DNA from: an uncultured Eggerthellaceae bacterium
Lineage (GTDB): Bacteria > Actinomycetota > Coriobacteriia > Coriobacteriales > Eggerthellaceae
Direction of reading: 5' to 3'
Length of the DNA stretch: 64,000 nt
Assembly: GCA_937892845.1 (NCBI GenBank)
Contig: CALBGP010000001.1
Coordinates: 129,106-193,105, forward strand
Shown: positions 41,049 to 51,275 of the stretch, in pieces
Layout of the letters: every line of letters begins with the position of its first letter
Position numbering within the stretch: position 1 is the stretch's first letter
Position numbers and translations under genes: made by a program
Notes under the pieces: generated by a model
What the model was told of the DNA's origin: nothing
Database searches by the model: none
The model's input: the letters and a program-made list of their open reading frames with translations, nothing else

Positions 41049-41303
41049 TTATTCTGCGATAGGACGTACATGCACCTTGCGGCGTGCACCATGGGTGAAC
41101 TCGACGGTGCCTTCGCACAGAGCGAACAGGGTGTCATCCTTGCCGCGACCCACATTCTCGCCAGGATGGAAGTGGGTACCGCGCTGACGAACGATGATGT
41201 TGCCGGCAATCACATGCTCGCCACCGAAACGCTTGACGCCCAGACGCTGTGCGTGGGAGTCACGACCGTTACGGGTAGAGCCCAAACCTTTTTTATGAGC
41301 CAT
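41049..41303 (-). CDS. rpmA: Large ribosomal subunit protein bL27
   Basis: 84 residues, the usual length. The start MAHKKGLGSTRNGRDS is diagnostic, followed by QRLGVKRFGGEHVIAGNIIV. bL27 reaches into the peptidyl-transferase centre. It starts at once with MAHKKG, without the cleaved N-terminal extension known in Firmicutes. It is 19 nt downstream of rplU in the same transcript. Confidence 0.97.
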   Translation of the reverse strand: MAHKKGLGSTRNGRDSHAQRLGVKRFGGEHVIAGNIIVRQRGTHFHPGENVGRGKDDTLFALCEGTVEFTHGARRKVHVRPIAE

Positions 41304-41322
41304 TGTTCTACCTGCCTTCTAG

Positions 41323-41682
41323 TTACTCGGCCGACTTCTCAGCTGCGGATGCCTTCTTAGCAGCCTTCTTTTCAGCCTTCACGCCACCAATGCTTTCGAT
41401 CTGGAGACGCGTGAGATTCTGACGATGACCACGCAGCTTCTTGTAGTTCTTGCGCTTCTTGAACTTGAAGACAAGCTGCTTTTCACCCTTGAACTGCTCG
41501 AGGACGACAGCCTCGACCTTGGTCTTGGAAGCATCCTTGACATCGACGTTCTTACCGTCGACGATGCAGATGGCCTCAAGCTCAACCTTGCCGCCAGCCT
41601 CAACATCGATCTTCTCAACGGCAATGATGTCGCCAGGAGCCACCTTATACTGCTTACCACCGGTTTTCACGATTGCGTACAT
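41323..41682 (-). CDS. rplU: Large ribosomal subunit protein bL21
   Basis: 119 residues starting MYAIVKTGGKQYKVAPGD and containing FKFKKRKNYKKLRGHRQ near residue 80, as in all bL21. A C-terminal tail rich in Lys, Ala and Glu (AEKKAAKKASAAEKSAE) extends about 15 residues beyond many homologues. The ATG at 41682 follows AAGGAGATTTAC. It begins the rplU-rpmA operon behind a clear promoter. Confidence 0.97.
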   Translation of the reverse strand: MYAIVKTGGKQYKVAPGDIIAVEKIDVEAGGKVELEAICIVDGKNVDVKDASKTKVEAVVLEQFKGEKQLVFKFKKRKNYKKLRGHRQNLTRLQIESIGGVKAEKKAAKKASAAEKSAE

Positions 41683-41901
41683 GTAAATCTCCTTGAATGT
41701 GTTAAAACGCAAAGCGATATTGTATATGCGCCTTGCACACTCGTCAATACTTTTGGGGGGCTAAGTCCCAATTTTTTTGAGGAAACAGCCGCAAAGCGGC
41801 AGTCGTAACTTTAACACAGAAGACCAGGCTGCACCAGTATTTTTTTCTTTTTCACGCGGACCCTAGCCCCTATTGGCGATTCCCCTTGAAGCAAAATCAC
41901 C
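41683..41901. other. Gap between polA and rplU
   Basis: 219 bases. It holds the rplU promoter and 5' leader, a GCCGC-AAA-GCGGC hairpin (41788-41800) followed on the minus strand by TGTTT that may end the polA transcript, and two T/A homopolymer runs. No gene is visible. Confidence 0.45.
41719..41747 (-). promoter_or_regulatory. rplU-rpmA promoter
   Basis: On the minus strand TTGACG (41742-41747) and TACAAT (41719-41724) are 17 nt apart, one of the best sigma-70-type pairs in the window. Transcription would begin about 30 nt before the rplU ATG. Confidence 0.8.
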
Positions 41902-44541
41902 TCAATGAGCCTGAGTCCAGTTGGCACCTGAGGATATCTCAACGATAAGCGGCACCTTCAGCGGAACAACGGTGCTCATCACCTCTGATGCCATCTCGGT
42001 TAGAGCTTCCAGCTCGCAAGCGGGAACGCTGAAATCCAATTCGTCATGCACCTGAAGCATCAATTGAGACTCAAAACCCTCAACGACAAGTCGCCGCTGC
42101 ACCTCATTCATGGCCAGTTTGATGATATCAGCAGCACTGCCCTGCATGGGATGGTTCATTGCAGTACGCTCTCCGAACGCCCGCGTGGCGGCATTGGCGC
42201 TTTTGAGCTCAAAGATATGCCGCTTGCGACCGAACATCGTCGACGCGTATCCATCCGCCTTCGCCGCTTCAACCACCTCATCGAGGTACGATCTGACACT
42301 AGGATACGCCTCGAAATACCTATCTATCATTTCGGCGGCTTCCTTAAAGCCGATCCCGAGGGATTGCGCCAACCCATAAGCCTGCTGCCCATATACGATT
42401 CCGAAATTCACAGCCTTGGCCCTGCTTCGCAAATCAGGTGTCACCTCATCAACCGGAACGCCGAAGACACGAGATGCGGTAGCCGCATGGAAATCCGCAC
42501 CGGAGTTGAAAGCATCCACCAGATGAGCATCGCCCGAAAGATGGGCAAGCAGCCTCAATTCAATCTGCGAATAGTCAGCGGACACGAAGAGGTCCCCGGG
42601 GCGCAAAGGAATGAAGCAGCCTCGCACGCGTCGCCCGAACTCAGTTCTGACGGGGATGTTCTGCAAATTCGGCTCACTGGAGGAAAGCCTACCGGTCGTA
42701 GTCACCGTCTGATTGAAACTCGTATGGACGCGCCCATCTCCAAGAGAACGCATGCGCGGCAAAGCATCAAGATACGTGGACTTCATCTTCGCCAGCTCAC
42801 GATAGCGCATCACCTTTCCCGCAATCTCATGAACCCCCTCAAGACGCTTGAGAGTTGCCGCATCTGTTGAGTATCCACGCTGGTTCTTCTTTCCAGCCGG
42901 AAGGCCCAGCACATCGAAAAGGACATGGCCAAGCTGCTTAGGCGAGTCTATGTTGAAATCCTCGCCGGCAAGTTCATAGATACGGGATTTCACCTCATCT
43001 ATTTCCGCCTGGGTATCCAACGACATCGCATGCAGCTCTTCGGCGTCAAGGGCAGCCCCCACCCGCTCCATCATGAGCAAAGTGGAAACGAGGGGCCTGT
43101 CAATCTCCTCATAGCAAGAAAGGCTGCCGTCGGCCTTCAAGGCTTCAACCAGAGGAGCATGGAGCAGAACCGCAACGGCAGCGTTGACCGCAGCCTGTTC
43201 ATCTTCGGTTTCCCTCAATGGAAGACCCGCGTGCAAGTAAGTGTCGCAAAGCGAGTCATAAGCATACCTGCCGGCATTCGAATCCAAGAGATAAGCCGCC
43301 AACCCTATGTCGAAGAATTCGGCGCTCAGCAAATCCTCCTCGGACACAGCTGCAGCGAGCGATGTGTCGTTAGGATAGACGCTTCGCAGCACCTGCTTGG
43401 CATCAAGGCAGCAGAAGCGACCGCCACGGATAAGGCGGGTCATAACCAGGCCGACATCCTCCCCATCGAAACGAAGGACAGAGCTTCCAGTCCCGACATA
43501 CAGCCTGGGAGGCTCTGCGAACAGCGATTCCTGGGCCGGCACCAGAAGCTCAACGCCGACCATCACACCCCCGTCGATGGCCTCCGCAAGGGCAGACATT
43601 GCCCCAGAGCCCACTACCAGTGGTTCTTCAGGAAGCTCAAGGGCGGCAGGCTCCGCAAGAGATTCGTCCCCGCCCGCAAGCGAAAGAACCTTCTTCAGAT
43701 GCGTATTGAAACCCAGATCACCGAAGGTTTCGATAATGCGGTCGGTTTCGAAGGACGGGAATACTGCAGTTGAAGGATCGATTTCAATCGGCGCGTCCCG
43801 CATGATGGTGGCAACCTCACGGCTGACATAGGCGGAATCCCTGTTTTCCGATAAGCTATCCTTCTGCTTTCCCTTCAGATCATCTAGATGCTCATAGATT
43901 CCATCCAGACTTCCGTATGCCTGCAGAAGCTTTGCGGCGGTTTTATCCCCGATCCCCGGCACACCGGGTATGTTGTCCGAACTATCACCTTTCAAACCGA
44001 GAAAATCCGGAAACTGCGCCGGAGTCACACCGTAGCGCTCCTCCACTTCGGCGGGACCGTAAATCACAACATCGGTAAGGCCTTTCCTGGTCGTCAAAAC
44101 GCGGGTTGTATGGGTCACGAGCTGATAGGCATCTTTATCCCCGGTCACAAGAAGCGTTTCATAACCCAGCCGCTCATCAATTGCGGCTATGGTTCCCAAG
44201 ATATCATCGCCCTCCCATCCTTTGAGCTTGACAATGGGCACATTCATGGAATCCAGAATGCGCTCAACTACAGGAAACTGAACCCGAAGCGAAGGATCCA
44301 TGGGGGGCCTTTGGGCCTTGTACTGCTCAAGCGCCTTCATGCGAAACTCAGGCCTACCGGCGTCGAATGCGCAAATCACCGCATCGGGACGAGCGGTCTC
44401 ATACAGCTTCAAGAACATGGAGAGGAAGCCGAACGCAGCATTGGTGGGAGTTCCATCGGGTGCATTCATGGGAGTACGCACACCATGGAATGCACGATGC
44501 ATAAGCGAATTCCCGTCGATGACTGCAATTTTCTTCGTCAT
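41902..44541 (-). CDS. polA: DNA polymerase I
   Basis: 879 residues. The 5'-3' exonuclease domain (about 1-290) opens IAVIDGNSLMHRAFHG and contains GDSSDNIPGVPGIGDKTA near 190. The middle domain (about 310-480) lacks the proofreading acidic residues: VGVELLV stands where DTE is expected. The polymerase domain has DYSQIELRLLAHLSGD near 690, NFGIVYG near 745 and the palm motif VHDELDF near 845. It fills gaps after repair and Okazaki processing. The start is the ATG at 44541; upstream codons have no homology. Confidence 0.96.
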   Translation of the reverse strand: MTKKIAVIDGNSLMHRAFHGVRTPMNAPDGTPTNAAFGFLSMFLKLYETARPDAVICAFDAGRPEFRMKALEQYKAQRPPMDPSLRVQFPVVERILDSMNVPIVKLKGWEGDDILGTIAAIDERLGYETLLVTGDKDAYQLVTHTTRVLTTRKGLTDVVIYGPAEVEERYGVTPAQFPDFLGLKGDSSDNIPGVPGIGDKTAAKLLQAYGSLDGIYEHLDDLKGKQKDSLSENRDSAYVSREVATIMRDAPIEIDPSTAVFPSFETDRIIETFGDLGFNTHLKKVLSLAGGDESLAEPAALELPEEPLVVGSGAMSALAEAIDGGVMVGVELLVPAQESLFAEPPRLYVGTGSSVLRFDGEDVGLVMTRLIRGGRFCCLDAKQVLRSVYPNDTSLAAAVSEEDLLSAEFFDIGLAAYLLDSNAGRYAYDSLCDTYLHAGLPLRETEDEQAAVNAAVAVLLHAPLVEALKADGSLSCYEEIDRPLVSTLLMMERVGAALDAEELHAMSLDTQAEIDEVKSRIYELAGEDFNIDSPKQLGHVLFDVLGLPAGKKNQRGYSTDAATLKRLEGVHEIAGKVMRYRELAKMKSTYLDALPRMRSLGDGRVHTSFNQTVTTTGRLSSSEPNLQNIPVRTEFGRRVRGCFIPLRPGDLFVSADYSQIELRLLAHLSGDAHLVDAFNSGADFHAATASRVFGVPVDEVTPDLRSRAKAVNFGIVYGQQAYGLAQSLGIGFKEAAEMIDRYFEAYPSVRSYLDEVVEAAKADGYASTMFGRKRHIFELKSANAATRAFGERTAMNHPMQGSAADIIKLAMNEVQRRLVVEGFESQLMLQVHDELDFSVPACELEALTEMASEVMSTVVPLKVPLIVEISSGANWTQAH

Positions 44542-44795
44542 GGCAAACCCCTTCAAAGACCCAGCGAAACAAGATGCACGGATGCAGGGATGACTCCGGC
44601 AATCCATGCAACCGGAACCTCAAAGTATAGCGAATACATCTCGGCATCGAGATTCCTCCCGCATACGCACACGCAAAGGGTGAATATCGACAGCCCGTTG
44701 TTCCCTGTCGCCAATTATACGAACATTCGTTCCCATATTCAAGCAGATGTGATACACTGCAGAACACATTCTCAGCTACAAAGGAAGGTCAATCC

Positions 44796-45959
44796 ATGAA
44801 ATTCCTTCATCTTTCGGACCTGCATATCGGCAAGATGGTCAACGGTTTCCCCTTGATCGACGATCAACGATTTATTCTCGAGCAGATTTGCGAACTCGCA
44901 AAATCAAACCATGTAGATGCGGTTGTCCTAGCGGGCGATATCTATGACAAATCTGCCCCTAGCTCGGAAGCCGTAGCGCTATTCGACGACTTTCTCACAT
45001 CCATCGCAGGCGCCTGCATCTCATGTTTCGCCGTTCCTGGCAACCATGATTCCGCAGAAAGGGTAGCCTACGCCTCATCCTTGCTTGCAAGACAGGGCAT
45101 CTACATTGCGCCCGTCTTCGACGGTGCGCTATCGCATTTCGAGCTTCAGGATGAATTCGGAGCCTGTGAATTCTGGCTGATGCCGTTTCTCAGGCCCACC
45201 GACGTAAAACCGCACTTCCCAGACCAGGCGGAAAGAATAGGACGAGATTACACCGAGGCAATCAAGGTAGTGCTGGGCTCATGCCCCATCGATCCCGGCA
45301 AACGCAACGTCTTAGTCGCGCACCAATTCGTCACCTCAGGATCTCAATCCCCTGAACGCAGCGATTCGGAATTGGTGCTAGGCGGAATAGACAACGTCGA
45401 CGCATCGGTGTTCGAAGACTTTGATTACGTTGCGTTGGGTCACATCCACAGACCCCAGCGAATCGGAGCCGAGCATATCCGCTACGCAGGGTCTCCGCTC
45501 AAGTATTCATTCTCCGAGATTCGGTATCCGAAATCAGCCGCCCTGGTGACCATCACTGAAAAGCATCACGTACAGACAAAGCTGATTCCCCTTGAGCCCA
45601 TGCGAGATATGCGCGAAGTCAAAGGCCCCCTCGAATCCCTGATATCCTGCGCCCCGCACAATCACGAAGCGCAGGATTACATCCATGCCATCCTAACCGA
45701 TGAGCATCCACCCATCGATGCGCTAAGTCGACTGAGGTCCGCGTACCCCAACCTCATGGGAATAGATTTCATCACTCCCAAACACTCTGGACGCAGCGTA
45801 GATCCTGAAGCCATGGACATTCGAGCCATTGACCCGTTCGCCCTTTTCGAAGCCTTCTTCAACCAACAACACGGATCCGAAATGACGAAGAACCAGGAAA
45901 AACTCGCCCGGCGCGCCCTGGAGAATGCGATGGACAATGCAGAAGGGATGAACCGATGA
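44796..45959 (+). CDS. sbcD: Nuclease SbcCD subunit D
   Basis: 387 residues of the Mre11/SbcD phosphoesterase family. Metal-binding motifs are LHLSDLHIGK near residue 4, LAGDIYDKSAP near 45, VPGNHDSAERV near 80 and HQFVTSG plus GHIHRPQ further on. It is the nuclease half of SbcCD, which opens DNA hairpins and blocked ends. The ATG follows AAGGAAGGTC, and the stop overlaps the sbcC start by four bases. Confidence 0.95.
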   Translation: MKFLHLSDLHIGKMVNGFPLIDDQRFILEQICELAKSNHVDAVVLAGDIYDKSAPSSEAVALFDDFLTSIAGACISCFAVPGNHDSAERVAYASSLLARQGIYIAPVFDGALSHFELQDEFGACEFWLMPFLRPTDVKPHFPDQAERIGRDYTEAIKVVLGSCPIDPGKRNVLVAHQFVTSGSQSPERSDSELVLGGIDNVDASVFEDFDYVALGHIHRPQRIGAEHIRYAGSPLKYSFSEIRYPKSAALVTITEKHHVQTKLIPLEPMRDMREVKGPLESLISCAPHNHEAQDYIHAILTDEHPPIDALSRLRSAYPNLMGIDFITPKHSGRSVDPEAMDIRAIDPFALFEAFFNQQHGSEMTKNQEKLARRALENAMDNAEGMNR

Positions 45960-48900
45960 GACCGACCAAGCTCACCATCAGCGCTTTCGGCCCCTATGCG
46001 GGCCTTGAGACAATCGACCTTGAACAGCTTGGCAAGTCCGGCATCTACTTGATCTGCGGCAGCACCGGAGCGGGAAAAACGACCGTTTTCGACGCAATCT
46101 CATTCGCACTGTTCGGAGAGGCTTCAGGCGCATTCCGTGAACCCAAAGGGCTTCGCAGCGATTTCGCCGACCCCGCAACCGAGACATTCGTCGAATTGCA
46201 TTTTGAATATCGCGGCGAGCAATACCGCATACACAGAAGCCCTCAGTACGAACGCCCGAAGCAAAGGGGCGAAGGCACCACAATCAACGTCGCTTCAGTT
46301 GAATTCGAACGTCCGGGAAAACCCGTCCTCACAAAATCAGGGGATGTCCGCAAGGCCATTGAGGAACTGATCGGCATCAACCAGAAGCAGTTCTCCCAGA
46401 TTGCGATGATTGCCCAAGGAGAGTTCAGGAAATTGCTCAATGCCTCCACGGCAGACAGGTCATCCATCTTCAGGAGGCTCTTCGACACTTTATGCTACGA
46501 ACGGTTCCAAAACGATCTCGAGGAGCAGCGGAAAGCGCTGAAAGCAGATTACCTCAAAGTCAAGCAAGAAACGGAGCTGATTGCCGCAGGCGCTCAGCTC
46601 ACCGACACCGTTCTTGCTCATGAAATCGCGCAGCACATAGAAAAGGGCACTCTTACGATCTCTTTCTTGGAAAATGCGCTCGAATCGCAATCCGAACATG
46701 ACTCTCGTGATGCGAATCTGGCGGATGAGAAATTCAACAATGCCCAAAGAGCCGCAGATCTTTCCGCACAGCAAGAGGAAGCGGCGCATGCGATAGTCGC
46801 AGCAAAGAAGGCCTCACTCGAAACCGAAGCCGAAATCGCAAAGCTCAATGCAAGACGAGCCGAACTGCTTGCACAATTCGAAGCCGCGCAATCCCATATG
46901 CCTGAAGCGGAAACAGCAAAGGAGCGCATCGCGACCATTCGCTCTAAGCAAAACTCCTATCAGCGCATCGATGAAACGCGAACTGCGGCAGAGCGCGCCA
47001 AAGCCCGAACGCGTTCGCTTGACGTCGCAATTCAAAAACTGAGCGAGCAAATCAGCTCATTGGAATCGCATCGCGCAACCATCGTAGGGAGAATGAAGGA
47101 AAACGAATCGTCCCCAGCCGAATGGGAGCGTTTGAAAGCCGATGAGCAGGCCATTCGATCCGAAGCCAATCGCGCCAAGGAACGCCTTGAGACCTGGAAG
47201 AGAATAGACCAGGCCCAAAGTCAGCTTGACGCGGCACGGAAACTAAAAGAATCCGTCGAGACATTGCTGGAACACAAGCAGAATGAGCATGAGGAGCTCT
47301 GTCGACGCATCGACGCTCTATCCGATATCGTGCAATCGCTATCCGATGCGCCCATGAGGGTCGACCAAGCCAACAAAGAAATCGATTCAGCGACAAAAGC
47401 GCTGACCCTCGCGAAGCGCGATCAAAACCTCATCGAGCAAAAGCAAGTCGAGACTGCAGCTTCTGCGAAAGCCTGTGAGGAATCGGCTTCATTCTATGCG
47501 GAAGTGTCGAACGAAGCCAACACCGCCCATGAAGCCTGGAGCCAGGCAAACAAACTCTTTCTCAGCGGGCAAGCAGGAATCCTTGCGAAAAGCCTCAAAC
47601 CAGGTGCCCCATGCCCGGTCTGCGGCTCAACGCAACATCCCCATCCAGCAATTTTCGAGCAGGGAACTCCGTCCGAATCAGAACTAGACCGGTTAAAGGC
47701 CATAGCAGAAGCATGGATGGAGAAAGAACAGGAAGCCGCAGCGGCTGCAAGGGCCGCAAGGGCAACCCGCGAAGCAAACGAAAACGCGCTGCTCACCCTG
47801 AAACACGAAATCGGAAGCCCGAAAGAAATCGAAGCGCGCAAAGCCCTTTGCACGGATGCCCTTGAGAAAGCGAGATCCGACAAAAACGCCGCAGAGCAGC
47901 TCCTTTCAAAACTCCATGAAGCATCAGAACAGTTACAGCACGCCAACACGGACAAGGCCTCATCCTCCATTGAATTGGAGAAAGCCAAACAGCGCCAAGA
48001 AGCGGCCAAGGCACAATTTCACGCGTCATCCTCGCGCCTTGAAACCCTCAAGGAACATGCGCCCGAATCCCTCCGTTCCGAAGATGAGCAAGAACTCCAC
48101 TCACTTGATGAGAAAATCAAAAAAGCCGCATCGGCCAGAACCGACGCAGAAAGAAGAATGCAGGAACTCAAGCGTGATACAGAAGAGGCCACCCGGATAG
48201 AAACGGAGATCGCAAAGCTTACAGATAAAATGAACGCCGAAAAAATCGAAGCGGACCAACAACGCCTTGAAGCAATTCGCCTCGAATCGGCTTTCGATGA
48301 AATCGCAAAAACCCTACCCTATCCGACATGGGATATGGCTCATGAAGAATGCCGAACTTTGGAACAAGCAGCCGATAGCATCATTGCGGCAATCGAGAAA
48401 GGAAAGGCCGCACTTGATCGCAACGCGAAATCCATCGATGAATTGACAGGCAAGCTGGAAACCCTGAAGCAACAATCTTCCCCCTGGACGGAGCATCTGC
48501 TGCAAGACATTCAAGAAGAGCGACGCAACGCCCAGGCGATCCGAACGGAATGCGCACAGCAGCGCGACGAAGCCGTCAGCAGAAAGAAGGCGAATGAAGC
48601 ATCGAGAGCGTCTCTTGCACGCGCAAGAGACGCGCATGCACGGATTGACGAACAATACGGGGAACTTGCTGTCCTCGCCGACGTCGCCAACGGCAAGGTA
48701 TCCGGCAAGCAGAGAATCTCTTTTGAAACATTCATACAAGGCATGTACTTCGACAATGTCATACAAGCGGCCAACCAGCGTCTTTCAATCATCTCCAACG
48801 GACGCTACGAACTCATGCGCAGACAGGAATCCGCATCACTCAAAGGTCAATCAGGGCTTGATCTGGAAGTTTTCGACAACTACACAGGTAAAAGCAGAGA

Positions 48901-49201
48901 CGCCTCCACGCTTTCCGGAGGAGAGGCGTTCGAAGCATCCCTGTCACTGGCCCTGGGGCTTTCAGATGTGATTCAGGCGCAATCAGGGGGCATCCAGCTT
49001 GATACCATGTTTATCGATGAAGGATTTGGCTCACTGGATCAGGATGCCCTCAATAGAGCGGTCAAAATGCTCGCATCGCTGACAGGAGGTGGAAAGCTGA
49101 TAGGAATCATCAGCCACGTGGAAGAGCTGAAGGCAAACATAGACAAGAAAATCATCATCACGCAAACCCAGCGAGGATCAAAAGCAACCATCGAGGTTTG
49201 A
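45956..49201 (+). CDS. sbcC: Nuclease SbcCD subunit C (SMC-like ATPase)
   Basis: 1081 residues. Walker A GSTGAGKTTVFDA is near residue 36, the ABC signature LSGGEAFEASLSLAL near 985 and Walker B MFIDEGFGSLD near 1020. Between them are two long coiled coils (about 190-540 and 570-930) joined at the zinc hook CPVCGS near residue 557. It forms the ATPase arm of SbcCD with the product of the overlapping sbcD. DNA in this gene is less G+C-rich than in the respiratory genes. Confidence 0.95.
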   Translation: MRPTKLTISAFGPYAGLETIDLEQLGKSGIYLICGSTGAGKTTVFDAISFALFGEASGAFREPKGLRSDFADPATETFVELHFEYRGEQYRIHRSPQYERPKQRGEGTTINVASVEFERPGKPVLTKSGDVRKAIEELIGINQKQFSQIAMIAQGEFRKLLNASTADRSSIFRRLFDTLCYERFQNDLEEQRKALKADYLKVKQETELIAAGAQLTDTVLAHEIAQHIEKGTLTISFLENALESQSEHDSRDANLADEKFNNAQRAADLSAQQEEAAHAIVAAKKASLETEAEIAKLNARRAELLAQFEAAQSHMPEAETAKERIATIRSKQNSYQRIDETRTAAERAKARTRSLDVAIQKLSEQISSLESHRATIVGRMKENESSPAEWERLKADEQAIRSEANRAKERLETWKRIDQAQSQLDAARKLKESVETLLEHKQNEHEELCRRIDALSDIVQSLSDAPMRVDQANKEIDSATKALTLAKRDQNLIEQKQVETAASAKACEESASFYAEVSNEANTAHEAWSQANKLFLSGQAGILAKSLKPGAPCPVCGSTQHPHPAIFEQGTPSESELDRLKAIAEAWMEKEQEAAAAARAARATREANENALLTLKHEIGSPKEIEARKALCTDALEKARSDKNAAEQLLSKLHEASEQLQHANTDKASSSIELEKAKQRQEAAKAQFHASSSRLETLKEHAPESLRSEDEQELHSLDEKIKKAASARTDAERRMQELKRDTEEATRIETEIAKLTDKMNAEKIEADQQRLEAIRLESAFDEIAKTLPYPTWDMAHEECRTLEQAADSIIAAIEKGKAALDRNAKSIDELTGKLETLKQQSSPWTEHLLQDIQEERRNAQAIRTECAQQRDEAVSRKKANEASRASLARARDAHARIDEQYGELAVLADVANGKVSGKQRISFETFIQGMYFDNVIQAANQRLSIISNGRYELMRRQESASLKGQSGLDLEVFDNYTGKSRDASTLSGGEAFEASLSLALGLSDVIQAQSGGIQLDTMFIDEGFGSLDQDALNRAVKMLASLTGGGKLIGIISHVEELKANIDKKIIITQTQRGSKATIEV

Positions 49202-49236
49202 TGCGCGAGAATTGCATTGTCATCACATACGAAAAA

Positions 49237-49276
49237 GAACATGCTGGTTCGCACAATATTGCAAACCAGCATGTTC
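49237..49276. terminator. Bidirectional terminator between sbcC and era
   Basis: GAACATGCTGGTT (49237-49249) pairs perfectly with AACCAGCATGTTC (49264-49276). A-runs precede the stem on the plus strand, giving a T-rich tail for the minus-strand era transcript. Confidence 0.75.
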
Positions 49277-49315
49277 ATCTGAGTTTGATTCGGAATATCG
49301 GCAATCAGGCTGCAA

Positions 49316-50239
49316 TCAACTGCCCTCTCCGTAGCCGAACCGCCTGATCTGATTTAAGTCACGACGCCAATTCTTGCGTACCTTGACTTTCATCTCGAGA
49401 AACACACGACAGCCAAGCAATTGCTCAAGATCGGCTCGCGCTTCGATTCCTACCTGTTTGATGGCGGAGCCGCCTTTACCGATGATGATGCCCTTCTGGC
49501 TATCGCGCTCCACATAGATCATAGCGTAAATCCTATAGAGATCCTTCTTACGGTCATACTCGATATCCTCTGCAACAACTCCGATCGCATGAGGAACCTC
49601 ATCGTTGTAGAACCTGAGAATCTTCTCGCGAATAAACTCCGCAACAATCACCTCGAACGGCTGGTCGGTATCCATATCCGCAGGAAACCACTTGGGACCC
49701 TCGGGCAAACCCATTGCAACGGCATCGATGAAGCCATCGACATTGAGACCGGTCTCGGCGGACAGAACAACCTCATCATCCCACTTGCCAAGCTTGCGTG
49801 CAGCTCGAAGCTGCTCTTCGACCATTGCCGAATCAACCAAATCAGCCTTGGAAAGAACAAGGATTTTTCGCGGCACCTTCGCCTGGCGAACCTGAGCCGC
49901 AACCCACTCATCACCACGGCCAATCGGCTGACTCAAGTCAATGAGAAAAGCGACGACATCGACGTCCTCAAGGGCCTTGATGGCACTTATGTTCAACTCT
50001 TCCCCAAGGGCGTCGTGCGGCTTATGGATTCCGGGAGTATCGACCATGATCATCTGGAAGTCATCCTTGGTAACGATAGCCCTAAAACGATGCCGCGTGG
50101 TCTGGGCGGTGGAGCTCGTAATGGCGACTTTATGGCCGATAACGGCATTGATGAGGGTAGACTTCCCTGCATTGGGTCTGCCCACCAACGTAACAAAACC
50201 GCTCCTAAACGGCCTGTTCCCAGAAATATCGGCAACCAT
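49316..50239 (-). CDS. era: GTPase Era
   Basis: 307 residues. GTPase motifs are GRPNAGKSTLIN (G1), DTPGIHKP (G3) and SKAD (G4), followed by the C-terminal KH domain (about 205-300) with IIIGKGGSAIKQVG. Era binds the 3' end of 16S rRNA during 30S assembly. I start at the ATG at 50239; an in-frame TTG at 50248 is possible. phoH precedes it by 70 nt with no ybeY between. Confidence 0.95.
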   Translation of the reverse strand: MVADISGNRPFRSGFVTLVGRPNAGKSTLINAVIGHKVAITSSTAQTTRHRFRAIVTKDDFQMIMVDTPGIHKPHDALGEELNISAIKALEDVDVVAFLIDLSQPIGRGDEWVAAQVRQAKVPRKILVLSKADLVDSAMVEEQLRAARKLGKWDDEVVLSAETGLNVDGFIDAVAMGLPEGPKWFPADMDTDQPFEVIVAEFIREKILRFYNDEVPHAIGVVAEDIEYDRKKDLYRIYAMIYVERDSQKGIIIGKGGSAIKQVGIEARADLEQLLGCRVFLEMKVKVRKNWRRDLNQIRRFGYGEGS

Positions 50240-50309
50240 TATGCGCAATCACTCCAATCAACTCAATCGTGCAGCGCAACGATGCACGGGCTTTCAATTC
50301 AAAAGCATA

Positions 50310-51269
50310 TCATCCTTTGACGGCTTCGGCTTTCTCGTACGCCTCAACAATCCGCGCGACAAGCGAATGTCGAACCACATCACGACTGGACAGCTCGCAA
50401 AACGCAATATCATCCAAGCCCTCAAGAACCGGCCGAACCGATTTCAGACCGGAAACACCCCGAGGGAGATCAAGCTGGGTCACATCGCCCGTAACAACCA
50501 TCTTGGAACCGAAGCCCAGACGCGTGAGAAACATCTTCATTTGGTCCGGTGTGGTATTTTGGGCTTCATCCAGAATGACGAAGCTGTCATTGAGGGTTCG
50601 GCCCCTCATGTAGGCAAGCGGTGCAATCTCCACAACACCCGTCTCGACAAGATGGGCAGCTCTCTCTGAGTCGACCATATCGAAAAGGGCATCATGCAAG
50701 GGCCTGATGTAGGGATCGACTTTTTCCGCGAGAGTACCCGGCAGATAGCCCAAGCTCTCCCCCGCCTCAACCACAGGCCGGGTAAGGATTATCCTTTCAA
50801 CTTCCTTGCGCTTCAGCGCAGCCACAGCCATAGCCATCGCGAGATACGTCTTGCCGGTGCCAGCAGGACCTATTCCGAATGTGATGGTGTGTTTGCGAAT
50901 GCTATCGGCATAGCGCTTCTGCCCCAGGGTTTTGGGGCGAATGGACCGACCGCGATAGGTTAGAAGAATATCATCGCGCAACGCACCGGGAGCGTATTGC
51001 CCCTCGCGGACGAAATCAACTGCACGATGGACATGATCGACCGTAAGCGTTGCACCGGATTCAAGCGATTTGATGAGATCGACGAAAACCGATGCTATGG
51101 ACGAAACTTCGGCGGGATCGCCGGAAATGGAAATGCGGTTACCCCTGATGGTGATGCGCGCAGAGAACGAATCCTGGATGACACGCAGAACGTCATCGGA
51201 TACGCCGCACAGCGACGGCATATCAACCGTGTCGGGAACCGTGATGATGGTATCAGTCATGTTGCTCAT
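50310..51269 (-). CDS. phoH: PhoH-family ATPase
   Basis: 319 residues. The P-loop FGIGPAGTGKTYLAMA is near residue 130 and Walker B FVILDEAQNTT near 232, with the family stretch LTRPVVEAGESLGYLPG near 160. A KH-like N-terminal region covers about 25-95. PhoH proteins are predicted RNA-associated ATPases. No Shine-Dalgarno precedes the ATG at 51269; instead a TATAAT ends 6 nt before it, so the mRNA is probably leaderless. Another ATG three codons in (51260) also lacks a site. Confidence 0.92.
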   Translation of the reverse strand: MSNMTDTIITVPDTVDMPSLCGVSDDVLRVIQDSFSARITIRGNRISISGDPAEVSSIASVFVDLIKSLESGATLTVDHVHRAVDFVREGQYAPGALRDDILLTYRGRSIRPKTLGQKRYADSIRKHTITFGIGPAGTGKTYLAMAMAVAALKRKEVERIILTRPVVEAGESLGYLPGTLAEKVDPYIRPLHDALFDMVDSERAAHLVETGVVEIAPLAYMRGRTLNDSFVILDEAQNTTPDQMKMFLTRLGFGSKMVVTGDVTQLDLPRGVSGLKSVRPVLEGLDDIAFCELSSRDVVRHSLVARIVEAYEKAEAVKG

Positions 51270-51275
51270 GGGCGC

